A stretch of DNA of 64,000 nucleotides from Teredinibacter purpureus (GCF_014217335.1 NZ_CP060092.1:1629501-1693500); one strand, 5' to 3'; counted from the first letter of the stretch, positions 18,118 through 28,015 are shown. Numbers and translations: made by a program. The notes: generated from the sequence alone by a model not told the origin.

Positions 18118-18137
18118 ATATATGATTTTCCATATAT
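18118..18137 (-). promoter_or_regulatory. Candidate ArsR operator
   Basis: Perfect inverted repeat ATATATG-N6-CATATAT just upstream of arsR. AT-rich dyads at this position are typical of ArsR autoregulation; binding itself is inferred. Confidence 0.6.
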
Positions 18138-18172
18138 TCGTTAGAGAGCCCCTAAAAAACTATTGCGGGGCT

Positions 18173-18814
18173 CTAAAGGGGAGGGTGCTCGTTGCGGGGG
18201 CGTATTCCGTCTATCCACAGTGAGAGCAGTTGGTTGCAGTGCTGTTCGATAGATGTGGCGTCTGCAAATATTTCTGGGTGAGTATGAATGAGGCCGTTGG
18301 TATAAGCCCAGAGGCTATCGGCCATGACGGAAAGGGGTACGTCTTGTCGGATGGCCTTGTGCTGCTGAAGGTGAGACAGGGCACTTCTCATGCTGGCGTG
18401 AAGATGTTTTTTTCGCTCGTCAAAAAAGCGCTGTAGCTCGGAGGCTTGAAGCGTAAATTCCTGGCTGCTGATAATAATACGCATGGCTTGATGAAGGTTT
18501 GGGTCGGTGAAAAAGCTGCGAATAGTGGTTTGCAGTATGTGCGTAAATTCAAGTAATAGTTCAGTTGTGCCAAGCGCCTGTAACGATGTGATAAAAGCAC
18601 TGTAAGGGCCGCTAGTACTGCGCTCCCAAAGGCTTTTGATGACATCGTCTTTGTTTTTAAAGTGCCAGTACACGGCGCCTCGAGTCATGTCAGCCGCGCA
18701 GGCGATATGATGGAGGGTGGTGTTTGCGACACCTTGCTCGCTGAAGATGCGCGTGGCGGCGTCCAGCAGAGCGTGACGAGTTTTTTCGGTATCTTCTTTA
18801 GTTTTACGTGCCAT
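18173..18814 (-). CDS. TetR-family repressor (AcrR/TtgR type) of the adjacent RND pump
   Basis: 213 aa. The N-terminal HTH is clear: RHALLDAATRIFSEQGVANTTLHHIACAADMTRGAVYWHFKNKDDVIKSLWER, with TRGAVYWHFKNK marking the AcrR/MexR2/TtgR subgroup that regulates efflux. The C-terminal ligand domain is divergent, as expected. It is divergently transcribed from the membrane-fusion/RND genes, and the 14-bp palindrome at 18864-18877 lies between the two starts. Predicted to repress both itself and the pump until an effector binds. Confidence 0.9.
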   Translation of the reverse strand: MARKTKEDTEKTRHALLDAATRIFSEQGVANTTLHHIACAADMTRGAVYWHFKNKDDVIKSLWERSTSGPYSAFITSLQALGTTELLLEFTHILQTTIRSFFTDPNLHQAMRIIISSQEFTLQASELQRFFDERKKHLHASMRSALSHLQQHKAIRQDVPLSVMADSLWAYTNGLIHTHPEIFADATSIEQHCNQLLSLWIDGIRPRNEHPPL

Positions 18815-18863
18815 GGGCGCAATTTCGCATTAAGTGGTAGCAGAATCAAGCTTGCCAATTATT

Positions 18864-18877
18864 ATACATGCATGTAT
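18864..18877. promoter_or_regulatory. Palindromic operator between the TetR gene and the RND operon
   Basis: ATACATGCATGTAT is a perfect 14-bp palindrome in the divergent promoter region. Its TACAT/ATGTA half-sites resemble the operators of AcrR-type repressors. Confidence 0.65.
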
Positions 18878-18967
18878 GTTTGTAAATAGGCTGTGTGAAT
18901 CCCTGTAGCGGTAGCTATACCTCTATGGGAGCTGTGGTGGATAGTGTGCAATGAATGAGTGCGTAAT

Positions 18968-20044
18968 ATGTTGAATCGAAGAGTAATGGGTATAACAGCA
19001 GTAGTGTTGTTACTAGGGTGTTCTGAGCGAGACGTTACGGCCATAGAGCCGGTTGTACGGCCAGCGAAAATCGTGACCGTGCGGGCGAGTGGTGAGCGTT
19101 TAGTTCGTAGTTTTCCCGGCACGATAGAACCGTCAACCAAGTCGGATCTGGCGTTTCGAGTGGGTGGGCAGCTTATACACTTACGGGCTGTTCCCGGTGA
19201 ACAGTTTGATGAAGGCGAGGTGCTCGCGCAATTGGATGATGCAGAGTTTCAGAATGCTTTGAAAGATAGAGAGGCACACCACGCGTTGGCTAAGTCTCAA
19301 TACGACAAAGTGGTGCGTTTACGGGACAGTAATCATGCCAGCCCGTCAGATTTCGACCATGTAGACGCGACCTTAAAGGCGGCCCAAGCGGCTTTGGCCG
19401 TTGCGCAAGACAATCTAAAATATACGCGTTTAGTTGCGCCGTTTAAGGGCGTGGTCACGCAACTTTCGATTGAGAATTATCAAGCGGTAAACGCTAATGA
19501 AGCCGTTATGCAGCTTCGAGGGGATGATTTCTTAGATGTTCGTTTTGATATGCCGGAGAGCCTTCTGGGTAAGCTTAAAAAAGTAAAAGACCCAAGTCTG
19601 TATTGTGCTGATGTTCGTTTTACTACCTATTCGAAAAAAACCTATTCGGCGTGCTTTAAAGAATATGAATCCTCTGCGGACGCCCATACGCGCAGTTACA
19701 GCGTAGTGCTCACTATGCCGCAAGTTGATGAGTTTTCCGCGTTACCGGGAATGGCTGTTACGGTCTCGCTCGATTTGTCTTCATTGATTTCTGACGATGC
19801 CTATGCGCGAGGAATGCTGGTGCCGCTTAGCGCCGTGTTTGAGGAGGCGGAAAAAACGTGGGTGTGGAAACTGAATGCCGCGATGCAGGTGGAGAAGACT
19901 GTTGTGATCGTGAACCGTATTGAGAATGATCAAGTATTGGTGGAAGAGGGGGTAAGTGAGGGCGATTTAATTGTTGCCGTCGGCGTTAATTTTTTACAAG
20001 AAGGCCAGGCAGTAAAACCTTTATTAAAAGAACGCGGACTGTAG
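18968..20044 (+). CDS. RND efflux periplasmic adaptor (membrane fusion) lipoprotein
   Basis: 358 aa from ATG 18968 (GTG 18959 is possible). Lipoprotein signal MGITAVVLLLGC anchors it in the inner membrane. It shows the adaptor layout: beta-barrel/lipoyl half-motif (TIEPSTKSDLAFRVGGQLIHL, GEQFDEGEVLAQLDDAEF), a helical hairpin of about 70 residues (residues 85-145), the second lipoyl half (YTRLVAPFKGVVTQL), then the barrel and membrane-proximal domains. The RND permease follows 13 bases later. No outer-membrane channel gene is present here, so a TolC-like partner must be encoded elsewhere. Confidence 0.92.
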   Translation: MLNRRVMGITAVVLLLGCSERDVTAIEPVVRPAKIVTVRASGERLVRSFPGTIEPSTKSDLAFRVGGQLIHLRAVPGEQFDEGEVLAQLDDAEFQNALKDREAHHALAKSQYDKVVRLRDSNHASPSDFDHVDATLKAAQAALAVAQDNLKYTRLVAPFKGVVTQLSIENYQAVNANEAVMQLRGDDFLDVRFDMPESLLGKLKKVKDPSLYCADVRFTTYSKKTYSACFKEYESSADAHTRSYSVVLTMPQVDEFSALPGMAVTVSLDLSSLISDDAYARGMLVPLSAVFEEAEKTWVWKLNAAMQVEKTVVIVNRIENDQVLVEEGVSEGDLIVAVGVNFLQEGQAVKPLLKERGL

Positions 20045-20057
20045 GTGTGATATCCGC

Positions 20058-23000
20058 ATGATGAAATTAACTGAATACACCATGACGAAAACCACTATTT
20101 CATGGTTGGTGGTCGTGTTATTAATAGGGGGTGGTTTCTTATCGTTTATGGCGTTAGGCCGACTGGAAGACCCCGCTTTCACCCTTAAACAAGCGGTTGT
20201 TGTTACGCGTTATCCTGGCGCGTCCTCCCAGGAAGTGGAGGAAGAAGTCACGTTACCCATTGAAAATGCGATTCAGCAATTACCGTATGTGTATCGTGTT
20301 GTTTCGAATTCAACAGCGGGTTTATCGCAAGTCGAAGTTGAAATGAAAAGCATTTATCGTAAGGATGACCTCGCGCAAATATGGGATGAGATGCGTCGAA
20401 AAATTAATGACCTTGAATCGAGTTTACCACCAGGGGCGGTAAAGCCCATTATTAATGACGATTTCGGCGATGTATACGGTATTTTCTATGCGATTACAGG
20501 CGCGGGGTTTAGCTATAGAGAGTTGGCCGATTACGCAGATTATGTACGTCGTGAACTGGTGCTGGTCAAGGGGGTCGGTAAAGTATCGGTGGGTGGTAAC
20601 GTGCCCGAGCGTATTTATATTGAGGTGGACCGCGCAAAATTATCAGCGTCGGGTTTTTCGATTAATGCCATTGCACAATTGATACAAGACCAAAGTTTGG
20701 TGACCGATGCAGGGCATATTGAGGTTGCCAGTGAGTATTTGCGTGTAGCGTCAACAATGTTTGGCGGTGAAGGTGTCGACGCATTAGGTTCGCTCTTGTT
20801 GGGCAGCTATGACGGCAATTTGGTGTACCTCGCCGACGTGGCAACGCTGTCTGTTGGCTATCAAGATCCAGCAACACATCTTTACCGGTTTAATGGTGCG
20901 CAAGCGCTAACGTTGGGTGTATCGTTTTCCACTGGCGTGAATGTGGTTGAGGTGGGGGCAGCACTTGAAAAACGTTTGGCCGAACTCGAGTATCAGAGAC
21001 CAATCGGTATTGAATTGAACGCTGTCTACAACCAGTCTGCGCAAGTGGATGAATCGGTAAATGATTTTTTATCCGGTTTAGTGCTAGCGGTAGTTATTGT
21101 CATTGTGGTGTTGATGCTCACAATGGGGTGGCGCCCCGGTTTAATCATGAGCGCGATACTACTGCTCACGATCGCCGGCACGTTTATAGCCATGCGCCTA
21201 TACCATATTGAATTGCACCGAATTTCGTTAGGTGCGCTAATTATTGCGCTGGGGATGCTGGTGGATAATGCCATCGTGATTACCGAAGGCATTATGGTAG
21301 GAATACAGCGTGGCATGTCCAAAACCGAGGCGGCCATTAAAATTGTATCGCATACGCGGTGGCCGCTATTGGGTGCTACGGTTATTGCTATTACCGCCTT
21401 CGCGCCGATCGGATTATCACCGGATGCTACTGGTGAATTTACCGGCAGTCTATTTTGGGTATTGTTATTTTCATTAATGTTGAGTTGGCTCTTGGCTATT
21501 ACGTTAACGCCGTTTTTCTGTTTTCTATTGTTTAATGAATCTCAACGCAAGGCTCTTGATCCGGAAAAACCCGCAGAAGAGCAGACCAGCGTTGATCCTT
21601 ACGCTGGTGCAGCGTACCGACTGTATAAAAAGCTATTGCACCTAACGCTGCATTACCGATGGGCCACTATGGGTCTGATGCTGGCGTTATTGTTGAGTGC
21701 AGGCTACGGTTTTACTTATGTAAAACAGGCGTTTTTTCCCGATAGTTCGTTGCCTGTCTTTATGGTGGATTATTGGTTGCCGGAGGGAACCAGTATTGCA
21801 GCGACAGAAGCAGACGTTAAAAAACTTGAGCGTAGAGTGCTGGCATTAGAGGGTGTAAAAAAAGTAACCGCGACTATTGGGCGTGGCGCGGAGCGGTTTA
21901 TGCTCACGTACTTTCCCGAAAAATCGTATTCGAGTTATGCGCAATTAATTGTTGAAGCCGAGCGGTATGAGCAGGTCGCCAGTATTATGGCGCAAGTCGA
22001 TACGCTACTTGCAGCCGAAATGCCACAAGCGTTTACACGGTTTAGGCGGCCAGCAGTAGGGCCGGCAACGACAGCGAAAATAGAAGCGCGTATTATTGGG
22101 CCAGACGCAGCCGTACTAAGATCATTGGGGCAAGAAATTGAAACGCTTTTTAACGCGGAACCCACGGCAATTAATATTCGGCAAGACTGGCGTGGCCGCA
22201 CAAAAGTACTGCAGCCTGTGTTCGATTCAGCTGCCGCCAAGCGTTTTGGTATAACCAAAGCGGATTTGGATAACGCATTAAAAACAACGCTTAATGGCAC
22301 CGTGGTGGGCGCGTTTAGAAAGGGCAGTGATATTGTGCCTATCGTACTTCGGCCGCCTGAAAATGAACGTAGTGGGGTAGAGCAGCTAGAGCAATTACAA
22401 GTGTTTAGCCCTGTTACAGGGCAGTACGTTAATGTTAGCCAGTTCGTATTGGGCGTGGATTTGGTGTGGGAAGACCCCATTATTAAACGTCGTGATCGTA
22501 AGCGAACGCTGTCCGTTTTGGCCGACCCTAATGAACGTTCCAACCCGTTTAAATTGCTGTCTGTATTGCGTCCTGCGGCCGAAACCATACCATTGCCTGC
22601 GGGCTATCAATTAGAGTGGGGTGGAGAATACGAAGCTCAGCAAAAAGCGAATGAGGCGGTGTTTGCGTTTCTCCCACTTGGGCTTTTGGTGATGGTGGTG
22701 ATTACCATTTTTATGTTCAATTCTATTAAGCAAACGCTAGTGGTTTGGATTACCGTACCTTTGGCCTTTATTGGGGTATCGTTTGGCTTACTGGTTACAG
22801 GAGCGCCTTTTAGCTTTACGGCAATGCTAGCCGTTCTTAGTTTAATTGGCATGCAAATAAAAAATGGCATTGTCTTGGTTGAAGAGATTAAACGGTTAAG
22901 AGAAGAGTTGAGCTACAGTTGGCATCGAGCGATTAGTGATGCGTCGGTAAGCCGGTTGCGGCCGGTAAGCATGGCGGCGATCACGACTATATTGGGGATG

Positions 23001-23132
23001 TTACCGTTGGTGTCCGATGTGTTTTTTATGCCTATGGCGGTCACGATTATGTTTGGCTTAGGGTTCGCTACGGTGTTGACGCTATTTGTGGTGCCTGCAC
23101 TTTTTGCACTTTTTTATGGTGTAAGTGAATAG
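20058..23132 (+). CDS. RND-family efflux permease
   Basis: 1024-aa inner-membrane proton/substrate antiporter, the pump of the tripartite system. It has TM1, a large periplasmic loop, TM2-6, an intracellular break near residue 505, TM7, a second periplasmic loop and TM8-12. The TM4 proton-relay position reads GMLVDNAIVITEGIMVG (D403-N404), where AcrB has Asp-Asp; Asp-Asn occurs in a broad subset of RND pumps, so this is a subclass trait rather than damage. TM10 has MQIKNGIVLVEEIKRL with the conserved Lys. Substrate class is not predictable, though AcrR-type control suggests toxic organics. Confidence 0.93.
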   Translation: MMKLTEYTMTKTTISWLVVVLLIGGGFLSFMALGRLEDPAFTLKQAVVVTRYPGASSQEVEEEVTLPIENAIQQLPYVYRVVSNSTAGLSQVEVEMKSIYRKDDLAQIWDEMRRKINDLESSLPPGAVKPIINDDFGDVYGIFYAITGAGFSYRELADYADYVRRELVLVKGVGKVSVGGNVPERIYIEVDRAKLSASGFSINAIAQLIQDQSLVTDAGHIEVASEYLRVASTMFGGEGVDALGSLLLGSYDGNLVYLADVATLSVGYQDPATHLYRFNGAQALTLGVSFSTGVNVVEVGAALEKRLAELEYQRPIGIELNAVYNQSAQVDESVNDFLSGLVLAVVIVIVVLMLTMGWRPGLIMSAILLLTIAGTFIAMRLYHIELHRISLGALIIALGMLVDNAIVITEGIMVGIQRGMSKTEAAIKIVSHTRWPLLGATVIAITAFAPIGLSPDATGEFTGSLFWVLLFSLMLSWLLAITLTPFFCFLLFNESQRKALDPEKPAEEQTSVDPYAGAAYRLYKKLLHLTLHYRWATMGLMLALLLSAGYGFTYVKQAFFPDSSLPVFMVDYWLPEGTSIAATEADVKKLERRVLALEGVKKVTATIGRGAERFMLTYFPEKSYSSYAQLIVEAERYEQVASIMAQVDTLLAAEMPQAFTRFRRPAVGPATTAKIEARIIGPDAAVLRSLGQEIETLFNAEPTAINIRQDWRGRTKVLQPVFDSAAAKRFGITKADLDNALKTTLNGTVVGAFRKGSDIVPIVLRPPENERSGVEQLEQLQVFSPVTGQYVNVSQFVLGVDLVWEDPIIKRRDRKRTLSVLADPNERSNPFKLLSVLRPAAETIPLPAGYQLEWGGEYEAQQKANEAVFAFLPLGLLVMVVITIFMFNSIKQTLVVWITVPLAFIGVSFGLLVTGAPFSFTAMLAVLSLIGMQIKNGIVLVEEIKRLREELSYSWHRAISDASVSRLRPVSMAAITTILGMLPLVSDVFFMPMAVTIMFGLGFATVLTLFVVPALFALFYGVSE

Positions 23133-23177
23133 CGAGAAGGTATGGCGCTAGCCACTTAATATGGCTGCTTGAATAAG

Positions 23178-23209
23178 GCGTACACCTTCGATAAATCGAA
23201 GGTGTACGC
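23178..23209. terminator. Perfect 15-bp hairpin between convergent RND and GH10 genes
   Basis: Arms GCGTACACCTTCGAT (23178-23192) and ATCGAAGGTGTACGC (23195-23209) are exact reverse complements with two bases between. It lies between two convergent genes, so a bidirectional terminator is the simplest role; it has no T run on either side. Confidence 0.65.
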
Positions 23210-23260
23210 AGCACCATTAGCGTGTGTTCGTTGCGTGGTAGGCAGGGTACTTATAAAGGG

Positions 23261-25207
23261 TCAATCATTCGTTTCAAAAGACAATACAAATTCATGGTTT
23301 CCACCAGGCAACAATTCAAACGTAAAGACTTTTTGTTGGTCTCCAATAATAACGGTTGCCTCGTATTGCCCATAGAAGCCGCGTTCAGAAAATTGGCCCG
23401 CGATATCGGTTGTGCCGTTAAAGTTATTCCACCATTCAGAATAGATTTGATTTTTCCACGCGATGGCGTTGGGTTTTTCTCGCCAATCAGTGTCGTAAAG
23501 AGCCGCTTTAGGTGACCAGTGGGCATTTGCCCAGAAGCCCCATAATTGAACGCCAACCGTTGCAGGGTGGCTAAAAAAGATAGTGAGAAAATCACGTGTA
23601 TAATCGGCTTGAAGTTCTTCGTCGTCTGAATTTATATCAAATTCCGTTGAGCGAATATTTAGATGGGGGAACGCCGTATTAAAACGCTCTAATAATGCGT
23701 ACACCTGCTCGATAGACGTTGGGCTATCACTGAAATGACTTTGCATGCCCATACCGGTGATAGGCGCATTGTTATCCACTAAAAACTGGAGGGTATCTTC
23801 GAAGTGCTGTTGATGAGCGAAATTGCGGCCACCGGCCGATAGAATGCTGTAGTCGTTAAGATAAAGGCCTTGCGTGGGTAAGTTCTGACGAGCGCGATTA
23901 AACCACTCTACCATCACAGAATTTCCGAAGGCGTCCATTAAATAATGGTTGTCGTAGGGTTCGTTCACAACATCCCATTCATCAATATGATTAATGGTTG
24001 CAGAAGCGATGTCGTCGATATGATCAAGTACTACGTTGAGCGCCTCGGGGTCGGCATTTTCAGGGTCTCCTTCAGGAAGGTATTGCTGAATTAACTCTGG
24101 CAAATTGCGTTTCGAAGGCCAAACCATCACGTGTCCTCGTGTTGCTAGGCCGTTGTCGCGTAGCCATTGCAAACCGGCCAATGTGGTTTCTTGGCTAAAA
24201 TAGTCGCCCCATTCTCCCGCCCAGGGCGCCCATTTTAAATCGTTTTCTGGGCCGCTTTGATTAAACAGTTCGAGCACTTTTGAGCGATATATATCGTTGT
24301 CGGTACCTTGGCCCATTAATAGATTGCCGACTGTAACCGAACCAAAATGATAGGCGTGTTGGGTGAAATTAACCGCGATAGCGGCGTTCGCCGCATAGGT
24401 GCCATTGTCATCGAGTACTTGTAATTGAAAGTCGCCTTTACGTATTTGTTCAATACGGTCGGCGGCAGCGATACGCCAGCTTGCATCCGTTGCTCGGCCC
24501 TCATAGCTCGGGCGTGTAATGGGTAGCAGGCTAATGTCGACGTCGTCAAAATGAAGAAGCTCTACCCCTGCAATCTCGAACGTTTGCGCGCGATCTCCGG
24601 CACCAAATCCAAACTTTAAGGCCAGATTGCCGATGGCTTGGTCATCCAAAATCTCGGCGGGCAGGTAGTACTCCACCCACTCGGCAGCAGCGGTTATCTC
24701 GCGGGTTAAATACTTGTTGTAGCTTGTATTATCTTCGAGAAACACGGTCGTAAAGGCATTGCCTGTCTCATAGGTATTGGCAATAGAGCGCATGTACACA
24801 TGCACAAGCACGGTATCGCCTTGCTCAATGACCGTAGTGGTCGGAAATTGCAGCTGACCGTTCCAGAATTCCCCATCAGGCGCGTCCACCGTAATGCGCA
24901 GCGCTTGAGAAAAGCGGCTGTCCTCGACCTCAACAACGGCATATTGCCCAACGTTTTCACCGTTATTGTCCCCGCCCCAAAAGGCAACGCTTGCGTTGTC
25001 TATGGCTGATTGGCCGCTACCCAAAATATCTGTGGGCGCAGGAGTGGGGGTGGGTGCTGGTGTGGCAGTGGGAATAGGTGTGGCGGTGGGTGGGTCAGTG
25101 GGTGAGGGAGCGGCCGTAGGTGTGCTCCCCGAAGACGTACCGCTACCAGAGCAGGCACTGAGAATAAGCGCTAGACAGAGCAATAAGGAAGTTAGTATGC
25201 CATTCAT
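23261..25207 (-). CDS. GH10 endo-beta-1,4-xylanase lipoprotein with N-terminal carbohydrate-binding-like domain
   Basis: Surface-anchored xylanase of 648 aa from ATG 25207. Lipobox LILSAC (Cys about residue 19) is followed by a Ser/Gly patch and a Pro/Thr/Ala linker to about residue 50. Residues about 55-215 look like a jelly-roll CBM of the CBM4/9 type (EDSRFSQALRITVDAPDGEFWNGQLQF). The GH10 barrel covers about 250-600: EWDVVNEPYDNH gives acid/base E416 and IRSTEFDI gives nucleophile E522; GVQLWGFWANAHWSPKAALYD is the family C-terminal block. A final short beta domain follows. It is alone on the minus strand, next to the TonB receptor/c-di-GMP cassette transcribed the other way. Confidence 0.93.
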   Translation of the reverse strand: MNGILTSLLLCLALILSACSGSGTSSGSTPTAAPSPTDPPTATPIPTATPAPTPTPAPTDILGSGQSAIDNASVAFWGGDNNGENVGQYAVVEVEDSRFSQALRITVDAPDGEFWNGQLQFPTTTVIEQGDTVLVHVYMRSIANTYETGNAFTTVFLEDNTSYNKYLTREITAAAEWVEYYLPAEILDDQAIGNLALKFGFGAGDRAQTFEIAGVELLHFDDVDISLLPITRPSYEGRATDASWRIAAADRIEQIRKGDFQLQVLDDNGTYAANAAIAVNFTQHAYHFGSVTVGNLLMGQGTDNDIYRSKVLELFNQSGPENDLKWAPWAGEWGDYFSQETTLAGLQWLRDNGLATRGHVMVWPSKRNLPELIQQYLPEGDPENADPEALNVVLDHIDDIASATINHIDEWDVVNEPYDNHYLMDAFGNSVMVEWFNRARQNLPTQGLYLNDYSILSAGGRNFAHQQHFEDTLQFLVDNNAPITGMGMQSHFSDSPTSIEQVYALLERFNTAFPHLNIRSTEFDINSDDEELQADYTRDFLTIFFSHPATVGVQLWGFWANAHWSPKAALYDTDWREKPNAIAWKNQIYSEWWNNFNGTTDIAGQFSERGFYGQYEATVIIGDQQKVFTFELLPGGNHEFVLSFETND

Positions 25208-25422
25208 GCGGTTAGTCTCTTTATTGTAGGTATGTGGCGCCAATTTACCGTGTTAGGGAACAATTAACTACAGGGAAGATGTCTTTTGCTACGCAGTGTG
25301 GGTAAAAGGGCATTGTGTGAGTGAAACAACTGCTTTTTTATCTGCTGCTAGACTTAACGGGTGGAGGTTACGTTAACGCCTTCTAGAATTTAAACCATTA
25401 TTGGAATGTGGAAGTTTTACCC

Positions 25423-27450
25423 ATGAACGCATATTGGCCTCGCGCATTGGTTCTGTCATTTATGGTGGGGTTTGCTGGTTCTGTCGTCGGACAAACTGAC
25501 GATGTAACGGCAGCCGATTTAATTGAGCTAGATTTTGAAGATTTGGTCAACATGGATGTTGAGATCGAGAGTGCCGGTAAAAATACGGCGCGAGCAATGG
25601 ATTTACCCTACGCTGCGTCGGTGATTACGGCCGCCGATATTCGTCACAGTGGAGCCCAAAATATTCCAGAAGCGTTGCGCTTAGCCCCAGGGCTCTCCGT
25701 AAAACAAATATCGGCGGGTGAATGGGCCGTTGGAATACGGGGTGGAGGGGGGCGGTTTTCTCGCTATGTACTGATTGTGGTTGACGGACGTATTGCCTAC
25801 AACAGTGTGTACAGTGGTGTTAACTGGGATGAACTTAACTTAACGCTCTCACAAATAGCGCGAATAGAAGTTATTCGTGGCCCCAATGCGGCGTCGTGGG
25901 GGGCTAATGCGGTGAATGGCATTATTAATATTATTTCGGATAGACCCAGCGCCGAGCAAACGAAAAGGGTTGATGTGTGGGGCGGAAGTGGTGATCGAGC
26001 GGGCGTTGCCGCGAATGTAGCGCAACCTTTATCAAACGGTTGGGTGCTTGGCCTTTCAGGTAATGCATCCCAACGGCAGGGCCTTATTACACAAATGACC
26101 GAGGTGAGAGAGCCCAATCACGATGGTTGGCGTATTTCGTCGGTGCTATCGCGCATGAGTGGCCGAGAAGAAAGCATATTTATGGCCGATATGTTTGGCA
26201 CTAAGCAAGCGCCGAGTTGGGGGTGGTTGAGCCAAGATCTTTCGGAACAAGAAGCGATAAATGTAGAAGAAAAATCGGGCTGGTCGGTACAAGCCAGCCA
26301 TAAAGGTGGGCTAGGTGATAACGGCCATTGGAAAGTGCGAGCCTCTGCTGAGCGAACGGAAAGAGATACAACCCTATTTGAATGGAATGCCACCAATTAT
26401 CAATTGGATATCGAAGTTGCTAATACGTGGCGTTCACATAATGTTGCCGTGGGCTTTAACAGCCGACAAAACGATACACGGCTGCTGTTAGATCCTTCCA
26501 TGGAGTTTGTGTTTAGGCCTGCTGATCGAGAAATTAATAATTACGGCCTTTACGTGAGTGATGTGATCGACCTCACCACTAATCTACAACTTACGATGTC
26601 TGCACGTTTAGATGAAAATGAACTGAGCCAAAGTGAGGTGCAACCATCGTTGCGGTTGATATGGAGCCCCACTGAAGATGACCGTATTTGGGTTGCGGGA
26701 TCTAAGGCGACCACAACACCGGCTAGAGCTTTGGTGGATATCGAGGATGTAATGTATACGGTGGTGCCGCCCGAATTATCGGGTGCTCCTTTGCCTACCG
26801 GCATACTGTTAAATGGTTATCAAAGTATCGAAGACGACCCAAGCTTACAAGCCCTAGAATTGGGGTATAGGCACACGTTCGACCGGTTCCATATTGATGT
26901 AGCACTGTTTGATTTTGACTACCGTAACGATGTTGCCGTCGAGTTGATAGGCGACCCTGTGCTGATTTTTAGCCAAGATTATGAGCCAACTCACCTTGTG
27001 CAGCGTGGCGTATTTACCAATAGCCGTATGCTTGCCAGCAGAGGAGGGGAGCTCAGTATGCGCGGAAAATTTGTTGATTGGTGGTCGGCACAGTTTACCT
27101 ATTCACGCGTCGAACGCGTTGATCAAAAGGTGGGGTGGAGCTCAAATACCTCATTTATGAATAGCGTAGATCTAGCCAATAATTGGCAATGGAATTTATG
27201 GATAAGACATAGCCATGGTAATGCCGGTGCGGCTGCGCAATTTTCTGAAGTGAGTACGGCGGCTGATGGTATAGATGATTACCTTACGCTAGACACGAAC
27301 GTGCAATGGCAGGCGAACGACCGTTGGCGAATAGAGTTAATAGCCAATAACCTTGGCGAAGAGCATGTCGAGACGCAGCGTGAGCAATTTGCCACAGAGC
27401 GTATGTTAGTTGAGGCTTATGCCATGCTTAAAGTGGGTTTCACCTTTTAA
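25423..27450 (+). CDS. TonB-dependent outer-membrane receptor (sensor-cassette type)
   Basis: 675 aa from ATG 25423; signal peptide residues 1-22 (cleavage near VVGQ). After it comes DLIELDFEDLVNMDVEIESAGKN, a motif typical of a receptor subgroup often found next to signalling genes, then the plug (PYAASVITAADIRHSGAQNIPEALRLAPGLSVKQI, IEVIRGPNAASWGANAVNGIINII) and a 22-strand-type barrel ending in an aromatic residue (KVGFTF). It is shorter than glycan-uptake receptors. The YfiR-like gene begins two bases after its stop and the GGDEF-EAL gene overlaps that one, so the three form an operon. Ligand unknown. Confidence 0.9.
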   Translation: MNAYWPRALVLSFMVGFAGSVVGQTDDVTAADLIELDFEDLVNMDVEIESAGKNTARAMDLPYAASVITAADIRHSGAQNIPEALRLAPGLSVKQISAGEWAVGIRGGGGRFSRYVLIVVDGRIAYNSVYSGVNWDELNLTLSQIARIEVIRGPNAASWGANAVNGIINIISDRPSAEQTKRVDVWGGSGDRAGVAANVAQPLSNGWVLGLSGNASQRQGLITQMTEVREPNHDGWRISSVLSRMSGREESIFMADMFGTKQAPSWGWLSQDLSEQEAINVEEKSGWSVQASHKGGLGDNGHWKVRASAERTERDTTLFEWNATNYQLDIEVANTWRSHNVAVGFNSRQNDTRLLLDPSMEFVFRPADREINNYGLYVSDVIDLTTNLQLTMSARLDENELSQSEVQPSLRLIWSPTEDDRIWVAGSKATTTPARALVDIEDVMYTVVPPELSGAPLPTGILLNGYQSIEDDPSLQALELGYRHTFDRFHIDVALFDFDYRNDVAVELIGDPVLIFSQDYEPTHLVQRGVFTNSRMLASRGGELSMRGKFVDWWSAQFTYSRVERVDQKVGWSSNTSFMNSVDLANNWQWNLWIRHSHGNAGAAAQFSEVSTAADGIDDYLTLDTNVQWQANDRWRIELIANNLGEEHVETQREQFATERMLVEAYAMLKVGFTF

Positions 27451-27451
27451 T

Positions 27452-28015
27452 ATGCCTAGCCGTTTCTTGTTGAAAACTTCCGTGCTGCATAGAATAGCGA
27501 TTGTCTGGCTATTCTCGCTGGCAGGCTTGTTTTTTTCGGGAATCGTTAATGCTCAGCAACAAAGTGTTCATGCCTTGCGTAGCGCCTACCTTTACTATTT
27601 TTCTCATTTTATTACATGGCCTGATTCGACTCAATTTGAACGCGGTGAGCTGCACTTGTGTGTATTAACCGAAAACGAAAAAGATAGTTTTCAGCTATCC
27701 ACTATCGACAACAAATTAATAGGGAAAAACAGGCTTAAAATACAGTTTTTAGACAAACATAATGATCGCGTAGACCACTGCCATATGCTGTATGTAACCG
27801 CGCCCTATCGGTTGTGGTTGTTGGCGAACGCCGGAAACCTAAATCGCGATACGCTTCTGGTAACCGAAGGTAATCTACTGAATAAAGGCGATATACATCT
27901 TTATTTGTTGGAGAACAAACTTAAATTTGAAATTGATAATAGTGGGTTAACAGTAAAGGATTTTAAGGCAAGCTCAAAACTGCTTCGTTTATCGAAAAAA
28001 AGAGGGAGCCAGTGA
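27452..28015 (+). CDS. YfiR-like periplasmic protein (DUF4154)
   Basis: 187 aa with a signal peptide (hydrophobic residues 14-30, cleavage near VNAQ). The mature part opens with VHALRSAYLYYFSHFITWPDS, the conserved start of YfiR/DUF4154 proteins, and carries two cysteines at family-like positions (HLCVLTE, DHCHMLYV). In Pseudomonas aeruginosa YfiR is a periplasmic inhibitor of the diguanylate cyclase YfiN. Here the next gene, overlapping by one base in TGATG, is a membrane GGDEF-EAL protein with a periplasmic domain, which fits the same pairing. I chose ATG 27452, directly after the receptor stop; a longer reading into the receptor gene is not needed. Confidence 0.87.
   Translation: MPSRFLLKTSVLHRIAIVWLFSLAGLFFSGIVNAQQQSVHALRSAYLYYFSHFITWPDSTQFERGELHLCVLTENEKDSFQLSTIDNKLIGKNRLKIQFLDKHNDRVDHCHMLYVTAPYRLWLLANAGNLNRDTLLVTEGNLLNKGDIHLYLLENKLKFEIDNSGLTVKDFKASSKLLRLSKKRGSQ

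Noticed and set aside
20058-23132. Asp-Asn at the RND proton-relay site as a sign of inactivation
   Set aside because: This variant is common in a broad RND subset, and the rest of the pump is intact.
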